Source of the DNA: Gordonia sp. ABSL11-1
GTDB taxonomy: Bacteria > Actinomycetota > Actinomycetes > Mycobacteriales > Mycobacteriaceae
Length of the DNA: 64,000 nt
Direction of reading: 5' to 3'
Assembly (NCBI RefSeq): GCF_030315685.1
Contig: NZ_JASXSI010000001.1
Span: 1-64,000, forward strand
The notes beneath the pieces are model-generated. The model did no database searches. It saw only the letters and a program-made list of their open reading frames with translations, and had not been told where the DNA came from. The translations under genes and the position numbers were made by a program. Below are positions 46,864 to 56,095 of the stretch, one piece after another. The first letter of the stretch is position 1; each line of letters begins with the position of its first letter.

Positions 46864-47939
46864 GAGGGTGGTCCGGCGGTCGCGCCGACGTTGCGGTCCG
46901 GTGTGGCGACACCGACCAGTGCGCACGCGTCGCGCACCATCTGGGCCGTGACCGTCGGGTCGGTCATCAGCAGAGGTGCCGAACCGATTGCGATGCCGTC
47001 GACCGCGGCGTGGTCACCGTCGGCGATGAGCCACCCGTCGAGGATCCCGTTGCTGCTCCGGGCGCCGTAGTGGGCGGCGATGGCCTCGGCGGACGTCTCG
47101 ACGCCGATGACGGAGAGACACTCGTCGGCCATCCCGCGCAGCGGCCGGTTGTCGATCACCGGTGAGATGCCCACCACCGGAGCCGAGGTCGTGCGCAGCG
47201 CACTGCGGATTCCGGGCACACTCACGATCGCGCCGATGCTGACGACCGGATTGCTGGGTGCCACCAGGACGACGTCGGCGTCGGCGATCGCGTCCTCGAC
47301 GCCGGGGGCGGTGCGGGTGTCGTCCGAGCCGACCTGGGCGAAACCGAAGGTCGGGATCTGCGCACGGTGGCGGACCCACCACTCCTGGAAGTGGATGGCG
47401 ACCTGTTCGCCCTCCTCCCCATCGGGCTTGGCGACCACCACATGGGTCTCATGCCGGTCGTCGGTCGCCGGGATCAACCTCACCCCCGGTTGCCATCGAC
47501 GACACAGGGCCGCCGTGACGTCGGAGAGTCGATAGCCGGCGTCGAGCATCTGGGTGCGGATGAGATGGGTCGCGAGGTCGCGGTCGCCGAGTCCGAACCA
47601 ATCGGGATCGGCGCCGTAGGCGGCCAATTCCTCTTTGGCATGCCAGGTCTCACCGACGCGGCCCCATCCCCGCTCGCGGTCGATGCCGCCACCGAGGGTG
47701 TACATGCAGGTGTCGAGATCGGGACAGATGCGGACGCCGTGCATCCACGCGTCGTCGCCGACGTTGACGATGGCCGTGATCTCGTGGGGTCGGTCGTCCG
47801 GATGAATCCCACCCGGATCCGACGACTCGTCCGACCCCCGTTCGGCAGGGTCGGGAAAGGGCGTGGGCCCGAGTAATTCCCGGACACCGGACAGGAAGCG
47901 GGCGCCACCGACGCCACCGACGAGGACCGTCACTTTCAC
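46860..47939 (-). CDS. fbiA: FbiA, phosphoenolpyruvyl/2-phospholactate transferase of F420 synthesis
   Basis: A 359-residue CofD-family transferase joining the activated three-carbon unit to FO to give (dehydro-)F420-0. Motifs are [62 protein letters not shown] and [21 protein letters not shown] 47939 is chosen because TACAGT (-10) ends seven bases before it; an upstream GTG at 47948 overlaps that box. Confidence 0.94.
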   Translation of the reverse strand: MKVTVLVGGVGGARFLSGVRELLGPTPFPDPAERGSDESSDPGGIHPDDRPHEITAIVNVGDDAWMHGVRICPDLDTCMYTLGGGIDRERGWGRVGETWHAKEELAAYGADPDWFGLGDRDLATHLIRTQMLDAGYRLSDVTAALCRRWQPGVRLIPATDDRHETHVVVAKPDGEEGEQVAIHFQEWWVRHRAQIPTFGFAQVGSDDTRTAPGVEDAIADADVVLVAPSNPVVSIGAIVSVPGIRSALRTTSAPVVGISPVIDNRPLRGMADECLSVIGVETSAEAIAAHYGARSSNGILDGWLIADGDHAAVDGIAIGSAPLLMTDPTVTAQMVRDACALVGVATPDRNVGATAGPPS

Positions 47940-48414
47940 CTTGTTCACTGTAGTGATCGAGTCGAGGCGGGCCTCGGGCGCGGTCGTCCTGCCGGTTGTC
48001 GGTGGTCACGGAGGTGGGATGCCGGGCGGCGGCGAGGACGCCGGCGGATTGGCTACCATAGGTGGCGCTCTCGGGGGGAGGGGATCGCAGATCTGTGACT
48101 TTGCTGATGTCCGCACCCCGTGCCCGTGTCGAGACCGAGTGTTTCTGATGAGTGATGGTATTAAGGAATCTTTCGCTTTAACTTGACCGCAGTGGTCCAT
48201 CACGTGTGTAATCACATCAGTGTCATTCTGAGTTTGAGATCGAGAACTGATGGAGCGCAAGGCTTTCGATCATTTGTTCGAATGACTCAGTTGGGTGAGG
48301 TACCCGGACACACGGTGATGATCGATGGTGTGGGCAGAAAAGGTGGGGCGGCACAGTTGCCGCGGACACCGATGACTGGAACTGACAGACTTCTCGAGCT
48401 AGGAGGCGCCGACG
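47940..48414. promoter_or_regulatory. Divergent fbiA / whiB2 control region
   Basis: No gene is seen. For fbiA the -10 is TACAGT at 47952-47947 (minus strand). For whiB2 a candidate promoter is TTGACC (48183-48188), an 18-base spacer, and TGTAAT (48207-48212), giving a leader of about 195 bases. The palindrome TGTGTAATCACA overlaps this -10 and could be an operator. An AGGAGG ribosome site lies just before whiB2. The stretch 48120-48300 is AT-richer than its surroundings. Confidence 0.5.
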
Positions 48415-48894
48415 ATGGCTTTTGAGAACCCGATCGGCAATCCCCTTGAACCACGCAACTTTTCCGATGCCCGCAGCTCTGCCGACTCGACTGACCGTGC
48501 CGAAGAACTGGCCGGCGCCGATGTGGGTGCGAATCACCTTGGCTTGTTGGGTGATTCACTGATGACGCCGAATGTGGACGGCGGCACTCCCGAATCGGTC
48601 GGCAATTCCCCGTGGACTCAAGGTCGGCATCTTTCGTTGGTGCCCAACGACTTCGACGACCTCTTCGAGGCCGTCGAAGAGCAATGGCAGGACCGCGCCC
48701 TGTGCGCGCAGACGGATCCTGAGGCGTTCTTCCCCGAGAAGGGCGGATCGACCCGGGAGGCGAAGCGGATCTGCCAGGGTTGCGAGGTGAAGTCGGAGTG
48801 CCTGGAGTACGCGTTGCACAACGACGAGCGCTTCGGGATCTGGGGCGGGCTCTCCGAGCGGGAACGCCGTCGCCTCAAGCGCGGCATCATCTGA
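48415..48894 (+). CDS. whiB2: WhiB2-type iron-sulfur regulator
   Basis: A 159-residue WhiB protein. The four cluster cysteines are in ALCAQ, RICQGC and SECLEY (C...CX2CX5C), followed by the turn FGIWGGLSERER and the basic tail RRLKRGII. The long acidic N-terminus and its place opposite fbiA identify it as WhiB2 (WhmD), needed for septation and cell division in mycobacteria. It works with the principal sigma factor. Confidence 0.93.
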   Translation: MAFENPIGNPLEPRNFSDARSSADSTDRAEELAGADVGANHLGLLGDSLMTPNVDGGTPESVGNSPWTQGRHLSLVPNDFDDLFEAVEEQWQDRALCAQTDPEAFFPEKGGSTREAKRICQGCEVKSECLEYALHNDERFGIWGGLSERERRRLKRGII

Positions 48895-48910
48895 GTTCGA
48901 CGCCTCGGCT

Positions 48911-48924
48911 GACCGCAGGCGGTC
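48911..48924. terminator. Short hairpin between convergent genes
   Basis: A perfect inverted repeat GACCGC / GCGGTC with two bases between, 17 bases after the whiB2 stop and in front of the end of a convergent gene. The loop is too short for a classical hairpin, so this is a weak call. Confidence 0.3.
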
Positions 48925-48987
48925 GGAACGTCGGAGTCCGGTCGTGTGGTTCGCGTCTCGCCATGTCCGATGGTGCGCGTCGCGGCC

Positions 48988-49593
48988 TTACTCGGGTCCG
49001 CGGTCGATGGTGTCCTCGTCGACGCCGAGGTGGGTGGCCACCTGCTGCACCAGGACCTCGTGCACCAGCTCCAACAGGTCGGCACCTCGCCTCGCGCGGA
49101 TCTCCAGCGGCCGACGGAAGAGGATGATCTGTGCGCGCGTCGGCTGTCCGTGCAGATCCACGCCTGCCGGGATCAGCCGCGCCAACGGCACCGCGCCGTC
49201 GGCGGTCACCTCATCGGGCCACTGGATCGACTCCGGGTCCTTCGGCAGCATGCGCGGGATGTCGTCGACGGCGATGTCCAGTCCGGCGAGCCGATCGTGC
49301 CAGCGGGCGTCGATCTCCGCGAATGCCTCCAGTGCGACACCATCGAACGAATCCGCGCGACTGGTGAACGCCGGAACGGTCTGCGGCAGCAGCGGCGCCC
49401 GCAGGCCGCGCCCGCGCCGGTCCCGCAGGCGCGCCGGCCGTGCCGTCCGCCGCAGGGTGGCCGCCCGCGGATCGGATCCACGACCGCGCCCCTCGGGCAG
49501 ACGCTGATCTCCGCCCCGCCCCCGCGGGTCCGACGCGCGACCTCGCGGGTCGTCGGCGCGGCCGCGGGACGGCCGGGGCGGATCAAAACGCAT
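48988..49593 (-). CDS. Zincin-like metallopeptidase family protein with degenerate active site
   Basis: A 201-residue protein. The first 65 residues are arginine/glycine/aspartate-rich repeats (PRGRASDPRGRGGDQ). The domain that follows (FDGVALEAFAEIDARWHDRL, DIPRML, RAQIILFRRPLEIRA, LLELVHEVLVQQVATHLGVD) is the small zincin family (DUF1025-like). In active members the last segment carries HExxH; here that place reads QQVATHLG, so the zinc site is not intact. ATG 49593 has TACACT six bases upstream. Its neighbours whiB2 and DUF3499 are as in mycobacteria. Confidence 0.78.
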   Translation of the reverse strand: MRFDPPRPSRGRADDPRGRASDPRGRGGDQRLPEGRGRGSDPRAATLRRTARPARLRDRRGRGLRAPLLPQTVPAFTSRADSFDGVALEAFAEIDARWHDRLAGLDIAVDDIPRMLPKDPESIQWPDEVTADGAVPLARLIPAGVDLHGQPTRAQIILFRRPLEIRARRGADLLELVHEVLVQQVATHLGVDEDTIDRGPE

Positions 49594-49702
49594 GACGAGA
49601 GTGTAGGTAGTCGTCGCCGAGATGTCTCGTGTGAGGTGCGTTTGGCGTGCGCGCGCGTGTCGCCGACGATGCAGACCGGCGGCTGGGGATAACCTCATCA
49701 GC

Positions 49703-50185
49703 GTGAAGCTTCCCCGACAGTGCTGCAGGCCCGGCTGCGCCCGTTCCGCGGTGGCTACCCTGACCTTCGTCTACGCCGAGTCGACGGCGGTGATCGGTCC
49801 TCTGGCGAGCAGTGCCGAGCCGCACTCCTGGGATCTGTGCGAGGACCATGCGCGTCGCATCACGGTTCCGCGCGGCTGGGAGATGCTGCGCAGTGAGCGC
49901 GGATTCTCGGCGCCGGTCGCGGAGGACTACGAGTTGACGGCGCTCGCGGAGGCGGTCCGTGAGGTCGGCGGTGCCGGCCGGGTCGACGTGACCCCCGGAT
50001 TCCCGGATCTGTTCGACGGCCTCGACGACGCCCCGGCAGGACGTCATCGGGCGGCCCGTGGCAGCGCCCAGGGCACCGAGACCTCGTCTCGGGGTGACGA
50101 TGCGCCCCAGCGGCCGTCGTCGGCGGCCCGCCCGCGACCGGGTCGTCGGGGGCATCTGCGCGTTCTGCCCGATCCCATTGACTGA
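49703..50185 (+). CDS. DUF3499 zinc-finger-like protein
   Basis: A 160-residue protein. The N-terminus RQCCRPGCARSAVATLTFVYAESTAVIGPL and LCEDHARRITVPRGWEM are the DUF3499 hallmarks, with cysteines and a histidine (CCRPGC, CEDH) placed as for a zinc site. The C-terminal 50 residues are disordered-looking. GTG 49703 has TAACCT ending seven bases upstream. Function unknown. Confidence 0.88.
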   Translation: MKLPRQCCRPGCARSAVATLTFVYAESTAVIGPLASSAEPHSWDLCEDHARRITVPRGWEMLRSERGFSAPVAEDYELTALAEAVREVGGAGRVDVTPGFPDLFDGLDDAPAGRHRAARGSAQGTETSSRGDDAPQRPSSAARPRPGRRGHLRVLPDPID

Positions 50186-50283
50186 CGCCCGACGAGTCCG
50201 TCCACTCTGCCGACGCCCTGAGTGGCCGACCACGGCGACGGCTGTCTGCGCACGGACCCGATCGCGTGGCTAGGGTGGATGCC

Positions 50284-51420
50284 ATGCGAACCGGTGCCCC
50301 CGACCTCGATGATGTCGAGGAGCTGATCGCCGCCGACGTCGACGGGCTGCTCCCGTCGGTCGCGCTGGCCGGGGCGCAGGTCCGGTCCGTCGCGGAAGCC
50401 CGTCGCGAAGGTGTTCTCGAACCGCTCACGCACTTGCGTCCACGCAGCGTCGTCATCGTCTACGGATCGACCGGCTCGGCGTCGTCGGCGGCGCAGCTGG
50501 TGACCGCCGCGGTCAGCGCACGTATCGACGTGCCAATCGTCTGCGCGCCGGCCCTGCCCGGTTGGATCGGACCGCTCGACGTCGTCGTGCTCGCCGGAGA
50601 CGACGCGGGTGACCGGGTGCTCGCCGATGCGGCGGCCCGATCCGTCCGCAGGCGCGCCGAGGTAGTCGTGGCGGTACCGATCGAAGGGCCGCTTCGAGAT
50701 GCCCTGGGCGGCAGCGGGATCGACCTGTCGCCGCGGGTGTCGGTGGATCCGAGATTCCGGTTTCCCGGCTTGGTCGCCGCGCTGCTGGCCGTGTTCGTGT
50801 CGCTCACCCAGGTGAGGTTCACCGGCCGCATCCCCGAGGTCGCCGATCTCGCCGACGCACTGGACGGTGAGGCGGGCGCCAACCACCCTGCCAACGAGAG
50901 CTTCCACAACCACGCCAAGTCCCTCGCCGCCCGACTCGAGGACCGCCCGTCCGTCTGGGTCGGCGACACCCCCGGGACCTCGGTGATCGCGGCCCAGGCC
51001 GCCCGTGCATTGATCGCGGTCGCGGGCACGATCGGCGCCGTGGCCGAGATCGGCGATGTCGCCCGGATCGTGCGCGAATGGTCCGAACGCACCGGTTCGG
51101 CGCCGAACGACTCGATCTTCCACGACCCCGAGATCGACGGTCCCGCGGGCGAGGCCCCGCCGCGGGTCTTCGTCGTCAGCATCCCGCGGCGGGAGTTGTT
51201 CGCCCGGCGCCGTTTCGACGCGATCGGTGACGTGGACGTCCTCATCGGCGCGCCGGACGATGACCCGGTCGGCGCACCGGTGGACCAGGCCCCCGAGGAC
51301 CCGTCCGGCGACGCCCCCGTCGACTTGACGTCGTTGATGCTCCTGACGTTGCGCATCGAGATGGCCGCTGTGTATCTCCGGCTGATCAGGGTATCTCCGG
51401 CTGATCAGGACCTGAGGTGA
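50284..51420 (+). CDS. TobH/SIS-fold protein with a duplicated 3' end
   Basis: A 378-residue protein of the TobH (phosphosugar isomerase-like) family found before manA in mycolata (Rv3256c type). The N-terminus LDDVEELIAADVDGLLPSVALAGAQVR, the SVVIVYGSTGSASSAAQLV segment and SIPRRELFARRRFDAIGDVDVLIG are typical. ATG 50284 has TAGGGT seven bases upstream. A 19-base tandem duplication near the end shifts the frame. Without it the protein would end RLIRT, but it now ends RLIRVSPADQDLR and its stop overlaps the manA start. Confidence 0.82.
   Translation: MRTGAPDLDDVEELIAADVDGLLPSVALAGAQVRSVAEARREGVLEPLTHLRPRSVVIVYGSTGSASSAAQLVTAAVSARIDVPIVCAPALPGWIGPLDVVVLAGDDAGDRVLADAAARSVRRRAEVVVAVPIEGPLRDALGGSGIDLSPRVSVDPRFRFPGLVAALLAVFVSLTQVRFTGRIPEVADLADALDGEAGANHPANESFHNHAKSLAARLEDRPSVWVGDTPGTSVIAAQAARALIAVAGTIGAVAEIGDVARIVREWSERTGSAPNDSIFHDPEIDGPAGEAPPRVFVVSIPRRELFARRRFDAIGDVDVLIGAPDDDPVGAPVDQAPEDPSGDAPVDLTSLMLLTLRIEMAAVYLRLIRVSPADQDLR
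51372..51409 (+). repeat. 19-base perfect tandem duplication
   Basis: GTATCTCCGGCTGATCAGG occurs twice head to tail, at 51372-51390 and 51391-51409. Removal of one copy restores a stop codon (ACC TGA) nine bases before the manA start, which is the more usual arrangement. It looks recent because the copies are identical. Confidence 0.95.
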
Positions 51421-52667
51421 TGAAAACTCTCGAGGGTGTGGTGCGGCCCTACGCCTGGGGATCGCGTACCGCCATCGCGTCGTTGCGCGGCAAGGCGGTG
51501 CCGTCACCGCATCCCGAGGCCGAGTTGTGGTTCGGCGCTCATCCGGCGGGCCCGGCGGTCTGCGTGGGCGCCGACGGCGACGCCGACACCGATCTGCTCA
51601 GCGCGATCGACGCCGATCAGGTCGGGATGCTGGGGGAGCGGACGGTGGCGTCCTTCGACGGTCGCCTGCCGTTCCTGATGAAGATCCTGGCCGCCGAGGA
51701 ACCGCTGTCCTTGCAGGCGCATCCGAGTTCCGAGCAGGCGCGTGAGGGATTCGACCGCGAGAACGCCCTGGATCTCCGGATCGACGCGGCCAATCGCAAT
51801 TACCGGGATCCGTGGCACAAACCGGAACTGATCGTCGCGTTGACGGAGTTCGATGCGCTGGCCGGCTTCCGTGATCCGCGTGTCACCATCGAACTGCTCC
51901 GTGAGCTGCAGGTCAGCGAACTCGATCCCTACCTGGGAATGCTTGCCGGCCAACCGGATTCAGAAGGACTGCGGGCGCTGTTCACCACCTGGCTGACGCT
52001 GCCGGACGCGAGTATCGCGACCCTGGTCCCGGCGGTGCTGACCGGCGCGGTCGACCTGCTCGGTGCCGGCGACGGCCGGTTCACCGCAGAACTGCGGACC
52101 GTGCTCGAACTCGGTGAGGTGTATCCGCGTGATCCGGGGGTGCTGGCGTCGCTGCTGCTCAACCGCATCCACCTCGATCCCGGCGAAGGTCTCTACCTGC
52201 CGGCCGGTAACCTGCACGCCTACCTGCGCGGAACGGGTGTGGAGATCATGGCGAACTCCGACAACGTCCTCCGCGGGGGTCTGACACCCAAACACATCGA
52301 TGTGCCGGAGCTGCTGCGGGTACTCGACTTCACGCCCGCCGACGTCGGCGACATCACGCCGCCGATACGCACCGTCGGCGCCGAGCGGATCTACCTCACC
52401 CCGGCACCCGAGTTCCGGCTCTCCCGGGTGGAACTCGACGGCACCGGCCTGCTGTACGCGTCGTCGATCTGCTTCGACATGCCCGGACCGCAGATCCTCG
52501 CAGTGCTGCAGGGCGCGATCGACGTCCGACCGGCGGGTGAGCGGCCGATCAGCGTCCGGGCCGGCCAGGCGATCTGGATCGGTGCCGACGAACCCGATGT
52601 CGTCGTGCACGCGACGGCGTCGCGGGCCGTGTTCTTCCGCGCTCTCGTCCCCGTAGCGTCGGAGTGA
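51420..52667 (+). CDS. manA: Mannose-6-phosphate isomerase, class I (ManA)
   Basis: A 415-residue type I phosphomannose isomerase. Zinc and catalytic segments are AELWFGAHPAGP, FLMKILAAEEPLSLQAHPS (Q-A-H), NYRDPWHKPELIVALTEFDALAGF (E) and YLPAGNLHAYLRGTGVEIMANSDNVLRGGLTPKHID (H). It makes mannose-6-phosphate for GDP-mannose, PIM, LAM and glycoprotein mannosylation. The ATG overlaps the previous stop (TGATG); a GTG at 51417 is also possible. The expected phosphomannomutase is not nearby. Confidence 0.94.
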   Translation: MKTLEGVVRPYAWGSRTAIASLRGKAVPSPHPEAELWFGAHPAGPAVCVGADGDADTDLLSAIDADQVGMLGERTVASFDGRLPFLMKILAAEEPLSLQAHPSSEQAREGFDRENALDLRIDAANRNYRDPWHKPELIVALTEFDALAGFRDPRVTIELLRELQVSELDPYLGMLAGQPDSEGLRALFTTWLTLPDASIATLVPAVLTGAVDLLGAGDGRFTAELRTVLELGEVYPRDPGVLASLLLNRIHLDPGEGLYLPAGNLHAYLRGTGVEIMANSDNVLRGGLTPKHIDVPELLRVLDFTPADVGDITPPIRTVGAERIYLTPAPEFRLSRVELDGTGLLYASSICFDMPGPQILAVLQGAIDVRPAGERPISVRAGQAIWIGADEPDVVVHATASRAVFFRALVPVASE

Positions 52668-52680
52668 CAACCGGGGCCGA

Positions 52681-54420
52681 TCAGCGCCCGATGTAGTTCC
52701 ACTCGTCGGGTGTCGCCACCATCGTCACCGCCACCCGCTCGTTCGCCGTGGTGATCGAGATGTCCTGCGGCGCGCGCGGATCCTGGCGCAGGACGACGGC
52801 GGCGGAGGGGACCAGCTCACCCACCCGCGGATCACCGGCGGCGAGCACGGTGATGTGGGTCGTGTCCGGCTCCGGTGGTGGGCCGGTGAGGCCGTCGAAG
52901 ATCGTCACCCGATGACCGGCAGGCGTCTGGACGCGGTCCGAGCTCAACGCGAGTCGCCGCAGATCGCCGACCGCACCGATCAGGTGTTGCCACCGGTCCG
53001 GTCGCACGGTGTGCACTGTCACCGCTGCACCGATCGCAACAGCCCGCAGGGTCACCTGCGCGACGACCTGCGGACCCGCGGCGACGGCCACCGAACGGAC
53101 GTCGGGACCGACGAGAGTGACCGCGACCGCCCGGCCGCCGTGGTCGGCACCGACCAGCTGCCCACACCCACTCGCCGGCAACGTCAGCGTCCGCACGAGT
53201 CGGTCGGCCTCGACACCGCGCAGCGACGGCAGCCTCCGGTCCAGACGTGCGGGCACGGCGATCGGCAGACTCGCGGCGAGAGCGTCGAACTGGTGACCCT
53301 CCAGCGCGGTCAGTCCGTCCGGCAGCGGATCGGCGGTGCGACCGGCGGACGGGAGTTCGGCGAATCGGATCAACCCGCTGACCTCGAGCACGCCGTCGAC
53401 GTCATGCCGCAGGCGGATGGTCGCGGTGGTGGACAGTGCGGAGTTCACCCACACAGATCCCAGCACCGACGCCATGGCGGCGGGATCGATCGCGGCACTG
53501 CGGAATCGAAGCTGCCCCGAGGCGATCGAGGTCCAGTCCTCGGTCATGTCGTCGAGAGGTGCGCCCTCGGCCAGCTGGCCGGTGACCGAGGTGATCTCCG
53601 CCCCGCTGAGGACCGACACGCGCAATCCGCTCTCCGACAGACGTTTCGCCACCCGTCGGGTGGTTATCGTCGCCGTCCGCAGGGCGCCCACGGCGCCACC
53701 GCCGCGCCGGGCGACGGCGTCGGCGCACTCGAGCGGATTCAACCTCAGGACGACGAGGACCGACCGATGGGCGGTCGCGGCGAGCGGACCGAGCGTCCGA
53801 TGGTAGGTCTGCGCGATCGGTCCGCCACCCCAGCTGCGTACGCCGTGACTGATTACCTCGATCGAGTCGAGTCGGATGTCGAACGGATTGATGCATTCGG
53901 CCAACGCATCGAGCGGGACGACCTGACCGGCGGGGTCGGCCACCGTGGCCCGGCCCGGGGTGAGGTGGGTGACCGCGGGTCCGGCGGGAGCCACCCGCAG
54001 CACCGTGATCAAGGTGTCCTCGACCCATCGGGCGCCGATCGTGTCGTTGCCGGCGCTGCTGCGGATCGATGAGTTCCCGGCGGGCGACGGGGCGGCGGGG
54101 ATGTCGAACGACGGTGGTGTCAGGTCGGCCGACCCTCGGCGCGCCCGGGCCCAGACGAAGCCCAACCGCTGTGCCCAGCGCCCGACGAGGGATCGGCCGC
54201 CGCGCAGCGGGAGGAGGGTGAGGGAAGCGGTCCCGGCGACGACGAGGGCGATCCAGCCGAGGGGATTGCCCGACGCGGCCCAGGCCCCCAGTCCTACGGC
54301 CAGCACGACCTCGATCACGACCAGCGTCGACAGCGTGATGCCCCGGTGAGGGCGGCGATCGCGGTGACCCTGACCTCGCCGACGGCCGATGGGCAGCACG
54401 GAAACGCCGCTGTCCGCCAT
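52681..54420 (-). CDS. eccE: Type VII secretion protein EccE
   Basis: A 579-residue ESX component. Two membrane spans near the N-terminus (LSTLVVIEVVLAVGLGAWAA and LGWIALVVAGTASLTLLPLRG) are followed by the EccE domain with GARWVEDTLITVLRVAPAG, PLDALAECINPFDIRLDSIEVISHG, SHGVRSWGGGPIAQTYHRTLGPL and VLRLNPLECADAVARRGGG. EccE stabilises the inner-membrane ESX complex at its edge. A purine-rich site (GGGGGGACC) precedes the ATG. It is divergent from eccB, with 144 bases between. Confidence 0.9.
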   Translation of the reverse strand: MADSGVSVLPIGRRRGQGHRDRRPHRGITLSTLVVIEVVLAVGLGAWAASGNPLGWIALVVAGTASLTLLPLRGGRSLVGRWAQRLGFVWARARRGSADLTPPSFDIPAAPSPAGNSSIRSSAGNDTIGARWVEDTLITVLRVAPAGPAVTHLTPGRATVADPAGQVVPLDALAECINPFDIRLDSIEVISHGVRSWGGGPIAQTYHRTLGPLAATAHRSVLVVLRLNPLECADAVARRGGGAVGALRTATITTRRVAKRLSESGLRVSVLSGAEITSVTGQLAEGAPLDDMTEDWTSIASGQLRFRSAAIDPAAMASVLGSVWVNSALSTTATIRLRHDVDGVLEVSGLIRFAELPSAGRTADPLPDGLTALEGHQFDALAASLPIAVPARLDRRLPSLRGVEADRLVRTLTLPASGCGQLVGADHGGRAVAVTLVGPDVRSVAVAAGPQVVAQVTLRAVAIGAAVTVHTVRPDRWQHLIGAVGDLRRLALSSDRVQTPAGHRVTIFDGLTGPPPEPDTTHITVLAAGDPRVGELVPSAAVVLRQDPRAPQDISITTANERVAVTMVATPDEWNYIGR

Positions 54421-54564
54421 GGTCCCCCCTGTTCTACGGGCGCCACGCGCGACACCCGCGGAAAATGTATCGGCTACGCTACTACGCGGCGAAACGTCGG
54501 GGATCACCTGATCAGGGAAACCGGCGGTCACGCTGCGTCTGCCATGCAGTCGGAAGGGGGGACG

Positions 54565-56058
54565 ATGGCTCGGCAGTTGACGACCAAGGCACAGGTGAAC
54601 GGTTATCGTTTCCTGCTGCGCCGTCTGGAGCATGCGCTCGTCCGGCGTGACGTCCGGATGTTGCACGACCCGATGCGATCCCAGGTGCAGGCGCTCCTGG
54701 TCGGCACCGTGTTGGGGTTGCTCGTCCTCGGCGGATGCGGCGTGTGGGGGCTCGTGCGGCCGCAGGGTTCGGTCGGTGACGCGAAGATCGTGGTGAGCAA
54801 GAACGGCGGCGGAAACTACGTCCTGGTCGACGGCACCCTGCACCCTGTGCTCAACCTGGCCTCGGCACGTCTGATCACCGGGAGCAGCGAGTCGCCGAAG
54901 TCGGTCGCCGACGGCAAGCTGTCGACCTATCCGCGTGGTCCGTTGCTGGGCATCCCCGGAGCGCCGTCGGCTCTGCCGTCGTCGGCCCACGGCGGCGGAT
55001 CGTTCTGGACGGTCTGCGACAGCGCCACCGTCTCACCGAACTCGTCGCGCGAGACCATCTCACTGTCGGTCATCGGCGACCGCCCCAGCCTGGGGGACGC
55101 GATCGTACCCGCCGGCGCCGACGACGCGGCGCTGGTCACCAACGGCGACACGGCATCCCTGGTCTACACGGTGTCCCGTGACGGCGTTCCGACGACGGTC
55201 CGCGCACCGGTCGACACCGACAGCGTGCCGGTGATGCGGGCCCTGCGGCTCGAGGGCGTCGAACCCCGGGCGATGAGCACCGGACTGCTCAATACGTTCC
55301 CCGAGGTCGACCGGCTGACCGTCCCGCGGATCGACGGTGCGGGTTCTCCCGGACCGCTGTCCGACGACGACATCCGGGTCGGTTCGGTGGTGAAGTCGGT
55401 CGGCATCGACGACCGGACCACCTTCTACGTGGTCCTGCGCGACGGTGTCCAGCAGATCAGTGAGGTGACAGCGGATATCCTTCGCCTCGCCGATCGGGAC
55501 GGCAGCGCCCCGGTCCGCACCGTCGCCCCGGGTGAGATCGCCGCGAGTCCCACGTCGGCGCGTCTACCCGTCAATGAATTCCCCGCCCGTGCACCGACTC
55601 TGGTCGACGTGGCGTCGGCGGGAACGCTGTGCCGGGCGTGGTCGCGCGGCGCCGACGACCCGAGCGCCGCGACCCAGTTCCTCGTAGGGCGAGCACTTCC
55701 GGTGCCCGACGGTGCGAAACCCGTCCAGGTCAGTTCGGCCGACGGCGGGGGACCGGGGGTGGATCAGGTCTATCTGCGCCCCGGAACCGGTGAGTACATC
55801 CAGGTGACCGGTGCCGAACCCGACAGCGCTCGTGCCGAATCCCGGTATTACGTCAGCGACTTCGGGGTTCGCTTCGGTGTGGCCGACGCCGGCACCGGGC
55901 AGGTGCTCGGACTCGGTGAGCAACCCACCAAGGCCCCGTGGCCGGTGATCTCGCTGCTCGTGGCCGGACCGTCGTTGTCGCGCACCGACGCCCTCGTGTC
56001 CCACGACGCGATCGCACCCGACACCGACGGCCGGGTCCTCCCGCAGCCGCAGAAGTGA
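54565..56058 (+). CDS. eccB: Type VII secretion protein EccB
   Basis: A 497-residue ESX component. The conserved start ARQLTTKAQVNGYRFLLRRLEHALVRRDVRMLHDP leads into one span (ALLVGTVLGLLVLGGCGVWGLV) and a large extracytoplasmic domain with four-fold repeat layout: GNYVLVDGTLHPVLNLASARLI, WTVCDSA...LCRAWSRG (one cysteine pair) and GVRFGVADAGTGQVLGLGEQPTKAPWPVISLLVAGPSLSR. The last block is the family hallmark. AAGGGGGG precedes the ATG. No eccC, eccD, mycP, esx or PE/PPE gene is in the window. Confidence 0.94.
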   Translation: MARQLTTKAQVNGYRFLLRRLEHALVRRDVRMLHDPMRSQVQALLVGTVLGLLVLGGCGVWGLVRPQGSVGDAKIVVSKNGGGNYVLVDGTLHPVLNLASARLITGSSESPKSVADGKLSTYPRGPLLGIPGAPSALPSSAHGGGSFWTVCDSATVSPNSSRETISLSVIGDRPSLGDAIVPAGADDAALVTNGDTASLVYTVSRDGVPTTVRAPVDTDSVPVMRALRLEGVEPRAMSTGLLNTFPEVDRLTVPRIDGAGSPGPLSDDDIRVGSVVKSVGIDDRTTFYVVLRDGVQQISEVTADILRLADRDGSAPVRTVAPGEIAASPTSARLPVNEFPARAPTLVDVASAGTLCRAWSRGADDPSAATQFLVGRALPVPDGAKPVQVSSADGGGPGVDQVYLRPGTGEYIQVTGAEPDSARAESRYYVSDFGVRFGVADAGTGQVLGLGEQPTKAPWPVISLLVAGPSLSRTDALVSHDAIAPDTDGRVLPQPQK

Positions 56059-56065
56059 CCAACGC

Positions 56066-56095
56066 GTACCCGGTCAGGACGTACCCGATCAGGAC
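56066..56095. repeat. 15-base tandem repeat at the eccB/hpxO junction
   Basis: GTACCCGGTCAGGAC is followed at once by GTACCCGATCAGGAC (one mismatch). The second copy covers the stop codon of the minus-strand monooxygenase gene. Confidence 0.9.

Noticed and set aside
54421..54564. SigM-type promoter (GGAAAC...CGTC) for eccB
   Set aside because: GGAAAC and CGTC are present but only 14 bases apart, two shorter than expected.
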